Positions 1 to 7,078 of a DNA stretch of 10,057 bases are shown here, piece by piece. Below the pieces are notes generated by a model. It made no database searches and had not been told where the DNA came from. It saw only the letters and a program-made list of their open reading frames with translations. The DNA is from Candidatus Woesearchaeota archaeon (GTDB taxonomy: Archaea > Nanobdellota > Nanobdellia > Woesearchaeales > JACQNA01). Location: positions 1 to 10,057 of the forward strand of contig JACQNA010000026.1 in NCBI GenBank assembly GCA_016203335.1, written 5' to 3'. The stretch's first letter is position 1, and the number at the start of each line of letters is the position of its first letter. The position numbers and the translations under genes are program-made.

Positions 1-18
1 ACAGCACGGAGCGAACTG

Positions 19-33
19 GCGCTACCCCAGCGC
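19..33. repeat. Short GC-rich inverted repeat at the window edge
   Basis: GCGCT (19-23) and AGCGC (29-33) can pair across a five-base ACCCC loop. The surrounding bases 1-70 hold no gene I can assign. Two plus-strand frames stay open from base 1, one to the TAA at 72-74 and one to the TAG at 76-78, so this could be the tail of a gene that begins outside the window. The hairpin is short and may be chance. Confidence 0.25.
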
Positions 34-69
34 AGCGAGATTTTCTACAGAGCCACAGTAATCAATACC

Positions 70-77
70 TTTAAATA
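70..77 (+). promoter_or_regulatory. TATA box for the 64-residue protein gene
   Basis: TTTAAATA is centred about 27 bases before the ATG at 101. This is the usual distance from an archaeal TATA box to the transcription start, so the transcript probably begins at or next to the start codon (leaderless). Confidence 0.6.
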
Positions 78-100
78 GAAAAAGGTTGGGAATAAAGGCA

Positions 101-295
101 ATGGTCACCATTACCTGCACCCCGGCTGAGCATTTCAGGAAGATTACCGAGATGGTGCAGCAGCAGCTTGGTGCGGGAAAGGGCATTGCAGAGATTCAGG
201 AATCCTTGAAGAGCAAGGGCTACCACGAGCTGGACATTAATGTCGGCCTGGTGAATGCAGGAGTGGATTTTACCAAGGCAAAAAGAAAGCACTGA
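101..295 (+). CDS. Small helical protein of unknown function (64 aa)
   Basis: I do not recognise this gene. From the ATG at 101 it encodes 64 residues. A pattern of isoleucine, leucine and glycine around residues 20-45 (GKGIAEIQESLKSKGYHELD) resembles the short helix-turn-helix repeats seen in many small archaeal proteins, where a helix, a Gly-Tyr turn and a second helix follow one another. The C-terminus is basic (KAKRKH). There is no signal peptide or membrane segment, so it is probably cytoplasmic. An in-frame TTG at 86 would add five residues, but the TATA box at 70-77 places the transcript start near 101, so I chose the ATG. It converges with the surface-protein gene, with 12 bases between the stops. 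Its reading as a real gene rests on the well-placed promoter and a plausible helical protein; its function is unknown. Confidence 0.65.
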   Translation: MVTITCTPAEHFRKITEMVQQQLGAGKGIAEIQESLKSKGYHELDINVGLVNAGVDFTKAKRKH

Positions 296-307
296 CCGAT
301 GAGCATG

Positions 308-2410
308 CTACAATTTCTTCCAGATAATGAATAAGGTGATGCTTGTGAGCATGCCGATGATGAGCAGTCCGGCAAGCTCCTGTGAGCGCGATGCAGGGGA
401 AAGGTAGATAGTTTCCGGCAGTGACGTAGCTGGAAGAAGCGGAGCCTGGCGTGATGGCGCTGCCTGCTGCACCACCACCACTTCTTCGAGATAAGAGGAG
501 GCACGCTGCATCACCGTGATGGGCCGGGTAAGGTCATGGGTAGTCTTCTGCTCATCCTTCCGCACCTGGGCCTTGAAGCTGAAATCGCCAGCCTCCTCGA
601 CACGGTTGGTTAGCTGCACTACCGCAGAGCTGCCCGGTGCAAGGGTAATCTTCTGCACATTCATGTCCCTGGCGCCGGAATACGATTTCGGACCGCGATA
701 CACATAGCTCCAGGCAGAATAGGTATGCTGCTCAGCATCGCTGTTGGTGATGCGGAGCGTCGTGGAAAAGGGAATGCCTGCATCGGCAGTGCCGGAGAAA
801 GAGAGTAGCTCAATAAGGGGGATGGCAAGAGATTTCTGCGGAAGGAGGCTGCTGCCGCCTGATGATGCTGACCGTACCGTGGTTTTGCAGGTGGAAGTGC
901 TGACACCGCTGACAGAGACCGGCGCTCGTTCAGTAATGCCGAACCCGGAGATGACAACCTCAGCAGTCCCGTCAGGGAATTCTGCATTGCAGTTCGGCTC
1001 CAGCGGGATGGCGAATGTCAGGTCATAGGCGCTGAAGTCAGTGTAGAGGGCAGCGCTGGTAATCCTGCTGATTCGCTTGCCCTGCTGCTCCACCCAGGCC
1101 TCGACAGCATTCTTGCTTTCGTCTCCCTTATAGATCTGCGACCGGACGCGGAGGATTTCGCCGTATTTGACCCTGTTGTCTGATCCGGTGTAGATAGTGT
1201 CAATAACTAGTGTCGAATTCTCTTTCTGCGCTCCCTGCACGACAAGCAGCTGGGAAGCGGTGTTGTCCCCAAGAGAGGTATCATTGCAGAACAGGGAAAC
1301 AATCCTGCCCTTGATGAAGAACACCCTGTCAGATTCTGTGATCTGCGGCGTCCATGACTTTTGGTTGGTGTTGCTGGTGTTTACCTTACTCTTGGCAACC
1401 CTGCCAAAGAGGTCTTCGATCCAGTACTCGATAGTGTACGGAAACGATTCATTGGTTATTGTTGGTGAGAAATGCATCGTCTCCGAATTGTTAGCGACGG
1501 TGGATGATACTAAGATGTTTAAGGAAACATTGCAGGGGACGCTGCTCGTGTCCAGCGCTTGGATGCTGCCGCAGGCAAAGTCATTACTGCGGTTGTAGTT
1601 CGATACCGTCGTATTGAGGATTTCGCCGCAGAGGGTATAATTGCCCGTTTCATTCAGGAGTATGCTTCCGGTCCGCGCGGTCTTAAAGGAGTTCAGGTCA
1701 ACAACCTCGAATGTTGATGTAAAAATTAGCGTATTATTTCGGGAAACATTATAGAATACCGTCGCGTTGATGGAGTCATCAATCCCTGTCTGGTGGTCAA
1801 GGTTGGTAATCTTGAACAATGAGGTATAGTTCACAAACAAGTGCACAATCGGGTCAAGAGCGACAGATAAGGAGAGGTCTTTGCCGGATATATTTGAGGT
1901 ATTGGTGCCCGGAGGGGAAGAGGGGGAAGTAACTGCATTCGCCACGCCAGGGGTTGGGGAAGCGGCATACCAGCTGCCGTTGATCAGCTGCAAGGAAAGC
2001 CCATCATCAGCGCCCAGTGAGATGTTATAGGTGAGGTTGGTGATGAAATGTGTGCTGTTTTTGAGGGCGATAAGCTCGCCGGGGTAGGTGTTCCTCAGGT
2101 CGAATGAGCTGTCAAATAACGTTCCACTGAAATTAGGATAGTCAAGTAGAAATATTGCATCATTTTGTACAATCACAGCAAAACTATTGTTTGGCAGCAG
2201 CCATGAGCCTGACACTAGAGTTAGACCATGGGGCGTATTAGCCTCAAAAAATTTCCAGCCGGATAAATTAACTGCAGTTTCATTAGTATAAATCTCAACC
2301 CACTCGTGATTGGTATCGCTGCCCTCCGGGTTATACATCACTTCGCTAATCTCGATGGCAGCAGCAGGAGAAAGGAACAGTAATATGCCCAAAAGCACCC
2401 GAAGGTACAT
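308..2410 (-). CDS. Secreted, membrane-anchored lamin-tail-domain surface protein (700 aa)
   Basis: This is a large exported protein held in the membrane by its C-terminus. Residues 1-18 form a signal peptide (hydrophobic LLGILLFL then SPAAA). Residues about 19-160 match the lamin-tail domain, a beta-sandwich found on many archaeal and bacterial surface proteins; the opening pattern IEISEVMYNPEGSD, then HEWVEIYT and the V-N-L-S-G-W turn, is typical. Residues about 180-280 and 525-635 look like CARDB or Ig-like beta domains. A hydrophobic helix at 679-697 ending in KKL is the likely anchor. There are 24 N-X-S/T sequons between residues 43 and 400 and none after that. Six cysteines (261, 280, 293, 375, 473, 508) all lie on the outer side. 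The start codon is 1 bp after the pepA stop and has no clear Shine-Dalgarno, so the two genes are probably cotranscribed. It may be a cell-envelope or attachment protein; a substrate or partner is not visible. Confidence 0.85.
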   Translation of the reverse strand: MYLRVLLGILLFLSPAAAIEISEVMYNPEGSDTNHEWVEIYTNETAVNLSGWKFFEANTPHGLTLVSGSWLLPNNSFAVIVQNDAIFLLDYPNFSGTLFDSSFDLRNTYPGELIALKNSTHFITNLTYNISLGADDGLSLQLINGSWYAASPTPGVANAVTSPSSPPGTNTSNISGKDLSLSVALDPIVHLFVNYTSLFKITNLDHQTGIDDSINATVFYNVSRNNTLIFTSTFEVVDLNSFKTARTGSILLNETGNYTLCGEILNTTVSNYNRSNDFACGSIQALDTSSVPCNVSLNILVSSTVANNSETMHFSPTITNESFPYTIEYWIEDLFGRVAKSKVNTSNTNQKSWTPQITESDRVFFIKGRIVSLFCNDTSLGDNTASQLLVVQGAQKENSTLVIDTIYTGSDNRVKYGEILRVRSQIYKGDESKNAVEAWVEQQGKRISRITSAALYTDFSAYDLTFAIPLEPNCNAEFPDGTAEVVISGFGITERAPVSVSGVSTSTCKTTVRSASSGGSSLLPQKSLAIPLIELLSFSGTADAGIPFSTTLRITNSDAEQHTYSAWSYVYRGPKSYSGARDMNVQKITLAPGSSAVVQLTNRVEEAGDFSFKAQVRKDEQKTTHDLTRPITVMQRASSYLEEVVVVQQAAPSRQAPLLPATSLPETIYLSPASRSQELAGLLIIGMLTSITLFIIWKKL

Positions 2411-2411
2411 G

Positions 2412-3872
2412 CTATCGCTTCTTTCGTTTCATCCAGTCAATGATGAGGCGGACGCCGAAACCGGTCGCGCCGAAGTCATATTTGTCCTTCACTTCATCAA
2501 GGAATGCGGTTCCCGCGATGTCAATATGCGCCCATTTCGCCTTTTCCGGGACAAATTCCTTCAGGAACGCGCCGGCGGTGATCGTGCCTGCGTTTCCCGC
2601 CCATCCGCCAAGGTTCTGCAGGTCAGAGACCTGCCCCTTGATCTGCTCGGTGTATTCCTCGTAGAGCGGCAGCTGCCAGACCCGCTCATAGGTTGCCAGC
2701 CCGGATTCCTGGATGCCCGCAACAAGGGCATCGTTGTTTCCCATGATGCCCGCAACCTGGGTTCCCAGTGCAACGACGCATGCTCCGGTCAGTGTGGCAA
2801 AATCAATGATGATGTCCGGGCTGAACCTTCCGGCATAAATCAGCGCATCCGCAAGGATAAGCCTTCCCTCAGCATCAGTATGCATGACCTCAACGGTTTT
2901 TCCGTTTGCGTACTTCAGGATATCTCCTGGCTTGTACGCCTTTCCGCCGGTCATGTTCTCCACCGCGGGCATCAGCGCAATGATATGGTACGGCAGCTGC
3001 AGGCGTGCGGCAGCCTCAATGATGCCGAGGACAGTGGCTGCGCCAGCCATGTCAATCTTCATGTCCCACATATATTTTCCCGGCTTGATGCCCAGGCCGC
3101 CGCTGTCAAAGCAAACGCCCTTGCCCACCAGCACAACAGTCTCCTTTGCCTTCCGGTTATACTCAAGTATCGTGAATGTCGGCGGCTCGCCGCTTCCCTT
3201 GGCAACTGCCTGCACTCCCGCCATGTTCTGCTTGGCGATCGCCTTGGCATCAAGCACGGTGCATGAGAATCCTGTTTGCTTGGCGACAGACTGGGCATGC
3301 TGCGCCAGTGCACGCGGAGTGATCACTGCAGCCCCCTCGTTCACCAGGTCGCGCGTCCGGTTTGCGCTTGCGCAGACGATCTCTGCCTCTTTCACCCCGG
3401 CAGCAAACGCGCTTGCCCCGGAATACAGCAGGGTGACGGAGTCAACAGAGGGTGCTTTCTGCTCATTATCAGAGAGGTATTTGTCAAAGGTATAGAGTCC
3501 GGTGAGCAGGCTCTCCGCGATGGTCTTTCCGAGCAGCACGGGATCAGAGAGGAATTGCTCGCAGAGGATGGAGAATCTGCTGAGCTTGCAGCTGCGGACA
3601 GCCCGTGCGCCTGCGCGGACCGCCTTGCGCAGCTTTTCCGCGCTGAACTCGGCTTTCTTGCCCAGCCCGGTCAGGAACACGCGCGCGATCTTCTTGTTGA
3701 GCAGAAGCGAGTACACCTGGCCCAGCTTTCCGGAAAAATCTCCCGGAGAGAGAGCAGAAATAAGGGGGTCAAATGCTGCGGCAGGGGAAACTCCCGCATC
3801 CTCGAACGCAAGCAGGATGAGCGCGTCCGCAGCATGCTGCCCCGGGCGCTCATTGAGGATGGTAATCTTCAT
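2412..3872 (-). CDS. pepA: Leucyl aminopeptidase, M17 family (486 aa)
   Basis: This is a cytosolic two-metal aminopeptidase that removes N-terminal residues, leucine among them, from short peptides. In the M17 family it forms hexamers. The N-terminal half (about 1-165) is the divergent macro-like domain and the C-terminal half (about 165-486) is the catalytic domain. All metal ligands known from bovine lens aminopeptidase are present: K251, D256, D274, D333 and E335. So are the catalytic K263 and R337. The family signature normally reads NTDAEGRL; here it is HTDAEGRL, with His at 331 in place of Asn. The length is normal for the family. The ATG at 3872 is about 26 bases from the centre of a TATA box on the same strand, so the transcript is probably leaderless. 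The gene leads an operon with the surface-protein gene. Peptide recycling is the likely role; some bacterial members also bind DNA, but nothing here shows that. Confidence 0.95.
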   Translation of the reverse strand: MKITILNERPGQHAADALILLAFEDAGVSPAAAFDPLISALSPGDFSGKLGQVYSLLLNKKIARVFLTGLGKKAEFSAEKLRKAVRAGARAVRSCKLSRFSILCEQFLSDPVLLGKTIAESLLTGLYTFDKYLSDNEQKAPSVDSVTLLYSGASAFAAGVKEAEIVCASANRTRDLVNEGAAVITPRALAQHAQSVAKQTGFSCTVLDAKAIAKQNMAGVQAVAKGSGEPPTFTILEYNRKAKETVVLVGKGVCFDSGGLGIKPGKYMWDMKIDMAGAATVLGIIEAAARLQLPYHIIALMPAVENMTGGKAYKPGDILKYANGKTVEVMHTDAEGRLILADALIYAGRFSPDIIIDFATLTGACVVALGTQVAGIMGNNDALVAGIQESGLATYERVWQLPLYEEYTEQIKGQVSDLQNLGGWAGNAGTITAGAFLKEFVPEKAKWAHIDIAGTAFLDEVKDKYDFGATGFGVRLIIDWMKRKKR

Positions 3873-3892
3873 GTTTCATTCCTGCAGCGCAG

Positions 3893-3903
3893 AAATATAT
3901 AAA
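3893..3903 (-). promoter_or_regulatory. TATA box of pepA, symmetric enough to act both ways
   Basis: On the minus strand this reads TTTATATATTT, centred 26 bases before the pepA ATG at 3872, which fits a leaderless transcript. On the plus strand the same bases read AAATATATAAA and would place a start near 3924-3926, at an ATG that opens a 31-codon reading frame. Divergent use is possible but not shown. Confidence 0.6.
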
Positions 3904-3957
3904 GCTTATGGTAAATGAATACATAATGTCGGTAATGCCTACTGGAAAAGCGAAAGG

Positions 3958-3965
3958 GATAAAAG
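3958..3965 (+). promoter_or_regulatory. Possible TATA box for the PurF-like gene
   Basis: GATAAAAG is preceded by a purine-rich CGAAAGG that could serve as the TFB-recognition element. It is centred about 26 bases before the GTG at 3987 and 38 bases before the ATG at 3999. A transcript would start near 3988 and leave either no leader or a leader of about ten bases. The match to a TATA box is moderate. Confidence 0.35.
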
Positions 3966-3998
3966 AGCAGGCAAAGATTCTTATGTGTGGGATATTGC

Positions 3999-5753
3999 AT
4001 GGAACAGGGTATTCATCATAATTGCGGTCTTAATTTTGTCTTTCTCAGAAAGCCGATTGAATACTACCCGCAGTATTTTTTGTTACACAAACATAGTGTT
4101 ATGTTATTAAAATCCCGAAATAGGGGGCAGGATGGGATTGGCATAGTTACTGTTGATGAACGATTACGAATGCAGGAACAAGATACCATGCATGTGGCAG
4201 TATATTTAGGCTCGGATGTTTCGGAGTTATATCAAGGAATTGATAAAACAAAGCATGATGGAAGAACCAGTTTATCACATTTGAGATACGGTACTTTCGG
4301 GGGCAGCGGAATTGATGGTGTCCAGCCAAAAGTGCGGGATCATTCTCGGGATACAAAGAAAATCGCTATTGGAATGAATGGAAATTTGACCAATATTGCA
4401 CAGCTGAAAGACGATCTCAGAAGGAAAGGGTATACTATTCGCTCAGGGTATGATACAGATATTTTGCTTGATCAATTTGCATATGCCTTAAAACAAGATC
4501 ATGAACGAATGTTTCGGTTCACCAGTGATCAAGAAGTTATTCGGAGAGAATTAGATTTAGTAAAGGTGATAGCAGAAGCGGAAAGAACGCTTGATGGAGG
4601 ATATGTTATTGGGGGCGTTATTGCAAATGGGGATGGATTCGTGTTTGCAGATCCAAAAGGGATACGGCCATTCTGCTATTACATAGACAATGATATTGTA
4701 GTAGGCTCCTCTGAAAGCTTGCCGATAACAAGCGCGTTTGGCATTCACCCAAACAAAATTAAGTTTTTGCGGCCTGCAGAGGCATTGGTTGTAAAAAACA
4801 GCGGAGATTGCTTTGTTAGGGAGTATACCGAACCTCGTGAATCCGCACCATGCATGTTTGAGTGGGTATATTTTTCTCGGCCGAACTCTTATATATGGGG
4901 CCAGGAAGTGAAGGCTGTCAGAGACAGGCTGGCAAGACCATTAGCAAAAAGAATATACGCGTATTTAGCTGGTAAGGGAAAAGATCTGGGAAATCATTAC
5001 ACGGTCGCACCAATTCTCAATACTGCTTTAGTCGCAGCGGTAAGCGTGGCCCGAGAGCTTGAAAGGCTCAGTGGCGTAAAAGATCTTCTTGACATCGGAG
5101 TGTTGAAGGATGCGGTTGCGAGATTATTCATTTCCAGACAAGAAGAGAGGGATTTGCTTCATTTCAGCGCGTTCGATGGGGTACCAAGCGTACTAGAAGA
5201 CACCAACTTGATTACAATTGATGACAGTAAAGTAAGAGGTGATACCAGTAAAGATCAGATTCTCCCTACACTTTTCTTCAATGGTGTAGAAGAGGTGGTC
5301 GAAGGGTATACATGCCCGCAGATACGGCATCCCTGCCCATATGGCATCGACATGTCTACGCATCGTGAGCTTATTGCATTTAAAGCGACGATTGCATTGC
5401 TCGAAGAACGAGGGTTGTCCCATGTTGTGCAGAAAGCATACCAAGAAGCAAAACAGCTCTTACAGGACGGTGATCATTCAAGAAATGTTGTTAATGATCT
5501 GTATGCTCGGGTAAGCGAGGAAGAAATAAATGAGAGAATAGTGAGGATGAGCGTGCCTGAAGGGGTTAATCCAAGTAGAGTACATAATATTTATCAGTCG
5601 GTTGATGATTTAGTAGCGGCAATAGGGCTTGGAAAGAGTATTTGCACCGCATGCCTTACGGGTGAATATCCTACTGTCGGAGGCACGATCATATCAAACC
5701 AATCATTTGTGAATTTTGTTGAGAAGAGAGCAGGGAGAACTTACGAGAAATAG
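3999..5753 (+). CDS. PurF-like amidophosphoribosyltransferase family protein (584 aa), AT-rich
   Basis: The protein joins an N-terminal glutaminase (Ntn) domain to a C-terminal phosphoribosyltransferase-type domain, as in PurF, which makes phosphoribosylamine from PRPP and glutamine. Numbered from the ATG at 3999, the nucleophile is probably Cys9 (HHNCGL), exposed after removal of an eight-residue propeptide. RGQDG (42-46), HLRYGTFG, NGNLTN (127-132) and YDTDIL are glutaminase motifs. C285, C446, C549 and C552 fit the four [4Fe-4S] ligands of Bacillus PurF. The PRPP loop at 407-418 reads IDDSKVRGDTSK instead of the usual DDSIVRGTTS, so the standard reaction is uncertain. The N-terminal block with LRKPIEYY resembles a long Bacteroidetes-type PurF-like family that I recall. 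An in-frame GTG at 3987 would add four residues. The gene is about 37% GC in a sampled line (4501-4560) against 58% in rnj (8461-8520), suggesting transfer. No purine genes adjoin it. Confidence 0.85.
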   Translation: MEQGIHHNCGLNFVFLRKPIEYYPQYFLLHKHSVMLLKSRNRGQDGIGIVTVDERLRMQEQDTMHVAVYLGSDVSELYQGIDKTKHDGRTSLSHLRYGTFGGSGIDGVQPKVRDHSRDTKKIAIGMNGNLTNIAQLKDDLRRKGYTIRSGYDTDILLDQFAYALKQDHERMFRFTSDQEVIRRELDLVKVIAEAERTLDGGYVIGGVIANGDGFVFADPKGIRPFCYYIDNDIVVGSSESLPITSAFGIHPNKIKFLRPAEALVVKNSGDCFVREYTEPRESAPCMFEWVYFSRPNSYIWGQEVKAVRDRLARPLAKRIYAYLAGKGKDLGNHYTVAPILNTALVAAVSVARELERLSGVKDLLDIGVLKDAVARLFISRQEERDLLHFSAFDGVPSVLEDTNLITIDDSKVRGDTSKDQILPTLFFNGVEEVVEGYTCPQIRHPCPYGIDMSTHRELIAFKATIALLEERGLSHVVQKAYQEAKQLLQDGDHSRNVVNDLYARVSEEEINERIVRMSVPEGVNPSRVHNIYQSVDDLVAAIGLGKSICTACLTGEYPTVGGTIISNQSFVNFVEKRAGRTYEK

Positions 5754-5779
5754 TCACCCCTCTCCAATGCTCCATAAAC

Positions 5780-5787
5780 TTTTAATA
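5780..5787 (+). promoter_or_regulatory. TATA box of the three-gene coiled-coil cassette
   Basis: TTTTAATA is centred about 28 bases before the ATG at 5812, in the 58-base gap after the PurF-like gene. This fits a leaderless transcript that starts the cassette separately from the upstream gene. Confidence 0.6.
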
Positions 5788-5811
5788 GGGGTATAGCTCG
5801 TAAGAGAAGGA

Positions 5812-6450
5812 ATGGGTGTGTGGGATTTATTGAAGAGGAAAGGTGAGCAGAGGGGGCTCAATTTGCCAGTCCCTCCTCCGCTGCCAGAGCTGGAAAAGCC
5901 ATTTCTTTCTCTTTCCGAGCCTGCACCAGAGCAGGAAACGCAGATAATGCGGGCAATGCTGCCCGCGCCGCGGCAGATGAGCCCAGTGCAAATGGGTCCA
6001 ATGCAAAAGAGTGATCGTCCGCAGCCAGCGCCCATCGCCCCGCGGATCGAGGTGCCGAGAATAAGGCAGCTTGTGCGCCCCTCACCAGCGCCGTTCCGCC
6101 CGCAGCCCCCGCAGATGCAGAAGCCGATGCCAGGGCCACTGTCAGGGCGCAGGGAAGCGCCTGCGCCATCAGCACATCCTGAGCAGAAGAGGCAGGAGTC
6201 TCCCCTCATGCCGCCAATGAGGCCGGACCAGCAGATGAGCCGGAGCATGTATGTGAAAGGCGATGATTTCCGCGAGATTACGGATAATATTACGATGATC
6301 AGGAAGCGGCTGAAGGAGTCTGACCAGGCCCTGGTGCGCCTGAATGACCTGAAGAATGACCAGGACAAGCTCTTTGAGCATACCGATGGCGTTATTGAAG
6401 ACGTGCAGCGGAAGCTGATGTATGTTGATAAAGTATTGTTTGAGAGGTAA
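5812..6450 (+). CDS. Pro-rich linker protein with C-terminal helical domain (212 aa), function unknown
   Basis: I do not recognise a named family. The protein has three parts: a short amphipathic N-terminus (MGVWDLLKRK, residues 1-10), a long disordered stretch at about 18-145 rich in Pro, Gln, Met and Arg, and a helical, probably coiled-coil domain at 147-212 that begins YVKGDDF and ends YVDKVLFER. The last domain aligns without gaps over 64 residues to the next gene product (19 identities, about 30%). A reading frame on the opposite strand (6611-5754) is a shadow: its protein is low-complexity Ser, Gly and Cys, while the plus-strand domain has a clear relative next door. There is no signal peptide or membrane segment. 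The N-terminal stub followed by a long flexible linker suggests a tether that presents the helical domain to a partner; this is inference. It leads a tight operon, 5 bases before the next gene. Confidence 0.85.
   Translation: MGVWDLLKRKGEQRGLNLPVPPPLPELEKPFLSLSEPAPEQETQIMRAMLPAPRQMSPVQMGPMQKSDRPQPAPIAPRIEVPRIRQLVRPSPAPFRPQPPQMQKPMPGPLSGRREAPAPSAHPEQKRQESPLMPPMRPDQQMSRSMYVKGDDFREITDNITMIRKRLKESDQALVRLNDLKNDQDKLFEHTDGVIEDVQRKLMYVDKVLFER
6444..6448 (+). promoter_or_regulatory. Shine-Dalgarno site for the second cassette gene
   Basis: GAGGT, complementary to the ACCUC of the archaeal 16S 3' end, lies 7 bases before the ATG at 6456 and overlaps the end of the upstream gene. It shows that this internal gene is translated with a ribosome binding site, unlike the apparently leaderless first gene. 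Confidence 0.6.
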
Positions 6451-6455
6451 CCGCC

Positions 6456-6683
6456 ATGAATACAGCGCCGGTGTTTGTCAAGATTGACGAGTATAAGGAT
6501 GTGATTGATGTGCTCCATCTCATCCGGACCAGGATTGCCGAGGCCAAGAAGACCCTCGCGCAGATCAACGAGCTGAAGAACCGGGAGGACCACGAGCTCT
6601 CTGCCTGGCATGCAGAGGTCACTGAGATCGAGAAGCGGATTGATTTTGTGGACAAGCTGCTGTTCCCGCCGGAAGACCTATGA
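6456..6683 (+). CDS. Stand-alone copy of the helical domain (75 aa), function unknown
   Basis: The protein is almost entirely the domain that ends the upstream gene product. Residues 7-70 align without gaps to residues 147-210 of that protein. Shared positions include the opening VK.D, the central IR.R, an L..LKN..D stretch (N-LKN) and the closing VDK.LF. The charge and leucine/isoleucine spacing suggest one or two long helices forming a coiled coil, so the two proteins may pair with each other. The start is supported by GAGGT 7 bases upstream. The stop overlaps the next start in ATGA (6680-6683), which implies translational coupling. No catalytic residues, signal peptide or membrane segment are visible. 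The relation is probably a gene duplication in which one copy gained a Pro-rich arm, or the other lost it. I cannot name a function; a structural or adaptor role is the most that can be said. Confidence 0.85.
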   Translation: MNTAPVFVKIDEYKDVIDVLHLIRTRIAEAKKTLAQINELKNREDHELSAWHAEVTEIEKRIDFVDKLLFPPEDL

Positions 6684-7072
6684 AAGCCCAGAAAGAAATG
6701 TTCTTTATGCACATCCCGGAGCCGCTGATAGTCCAGCGGGCAGTCCTGGAGTCAAGCAGGGAAACTATCAGGTTCATGCAGCAGTATGAGCAGATAAAAG
6801 GTATAAGGATTGTTAAGGCAAAGAAGATTCTGGAGCTCAAGCGCCAGCTGAAAGATATCGGCAAGATGATGCAGGAGCTCAAGGCAAGGATGCCGGAAGT
6901 TACGGTGAGCAAGCCGCATCATCATGCGCGTCCCAGCCAGCCGGAAGAGGTACACCAGCAGCATCAGCGGGAGAGCAGGCAGAAAAAGGATGTCCCGCGG
7001 AAGCTCAGTGAGCTCGAGCGGCTGGAGGCAGAGCTCGGCGAAGTGGAGCGGAAGCTCGGCAAGCTGCGGTAA
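6680..7072 (+). CDS. Third cassette gene: helical protein with His/Gln-rich linker (130 aa), function unknown
   Basis: I do not recognise a named family. After a short lead, the segment FFMHIPEPLIVQRAVLESS opens a helical region at about 15-72 rich in Lys, Glu, Met and Ile. A linker at about 75-105 is rich in His, Pro, Gln and Glu (it contains HHH and HQQHQ). The last 25 residues (106-130) show leucines in heptad spacing and look like a short coiled coil. The start overlaps the upstream stop by four bases (ATGA), so translation is probably coupled. An internal ATG at 6698 (MFFMHIP) is an alternative start. The histidines could bind metal, but no defined site is visible. Its place in the cassette suggests it works with the two domain-sharing proteins, perhaps as a third subunit. 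It ends 6 bases from the converging VKOR gene. Confidence 0.8.
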   Translation: MKAQKEMFFMHIPEPLIVQRAVLESSRETIRFMQQYEQIKGIRIVKAKKILELKRQLKDIGKMMQELKARMPEVTVSKPHHHARPSQPEEVHQQHQRESRQKKDVPRKLSELERLEAELGEVERKLGKLR

Positions 7073-7078
7073 GGGGTT

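Noticed and set aside
2310..3902. Long plus-strand frames opposite pepA
   Set aside because: The minus strand encodes a complete M17 aminopeptidase. The opposite frames have no domain pattern.
3983..4021. MCGI start at 3983 as the true beginning of the PurF-like protein, implying a frameshift
   Set aside because: It meets a stop after 12 codons. The correct frame already has a Cys-Gly (NCGL) in the right place after a short propeptide, so no frameshift is needed.
5754..6611. 285-codon minus-strand frame opposite the first cassette gene
   Set aside because: Its protein is low-complexity Ser, Gly, Cys and Arg, a by-product of the Pro-rich plus-strand codons, while the plus strand encodes a domain with a homologue next door and a well-placed promoter.
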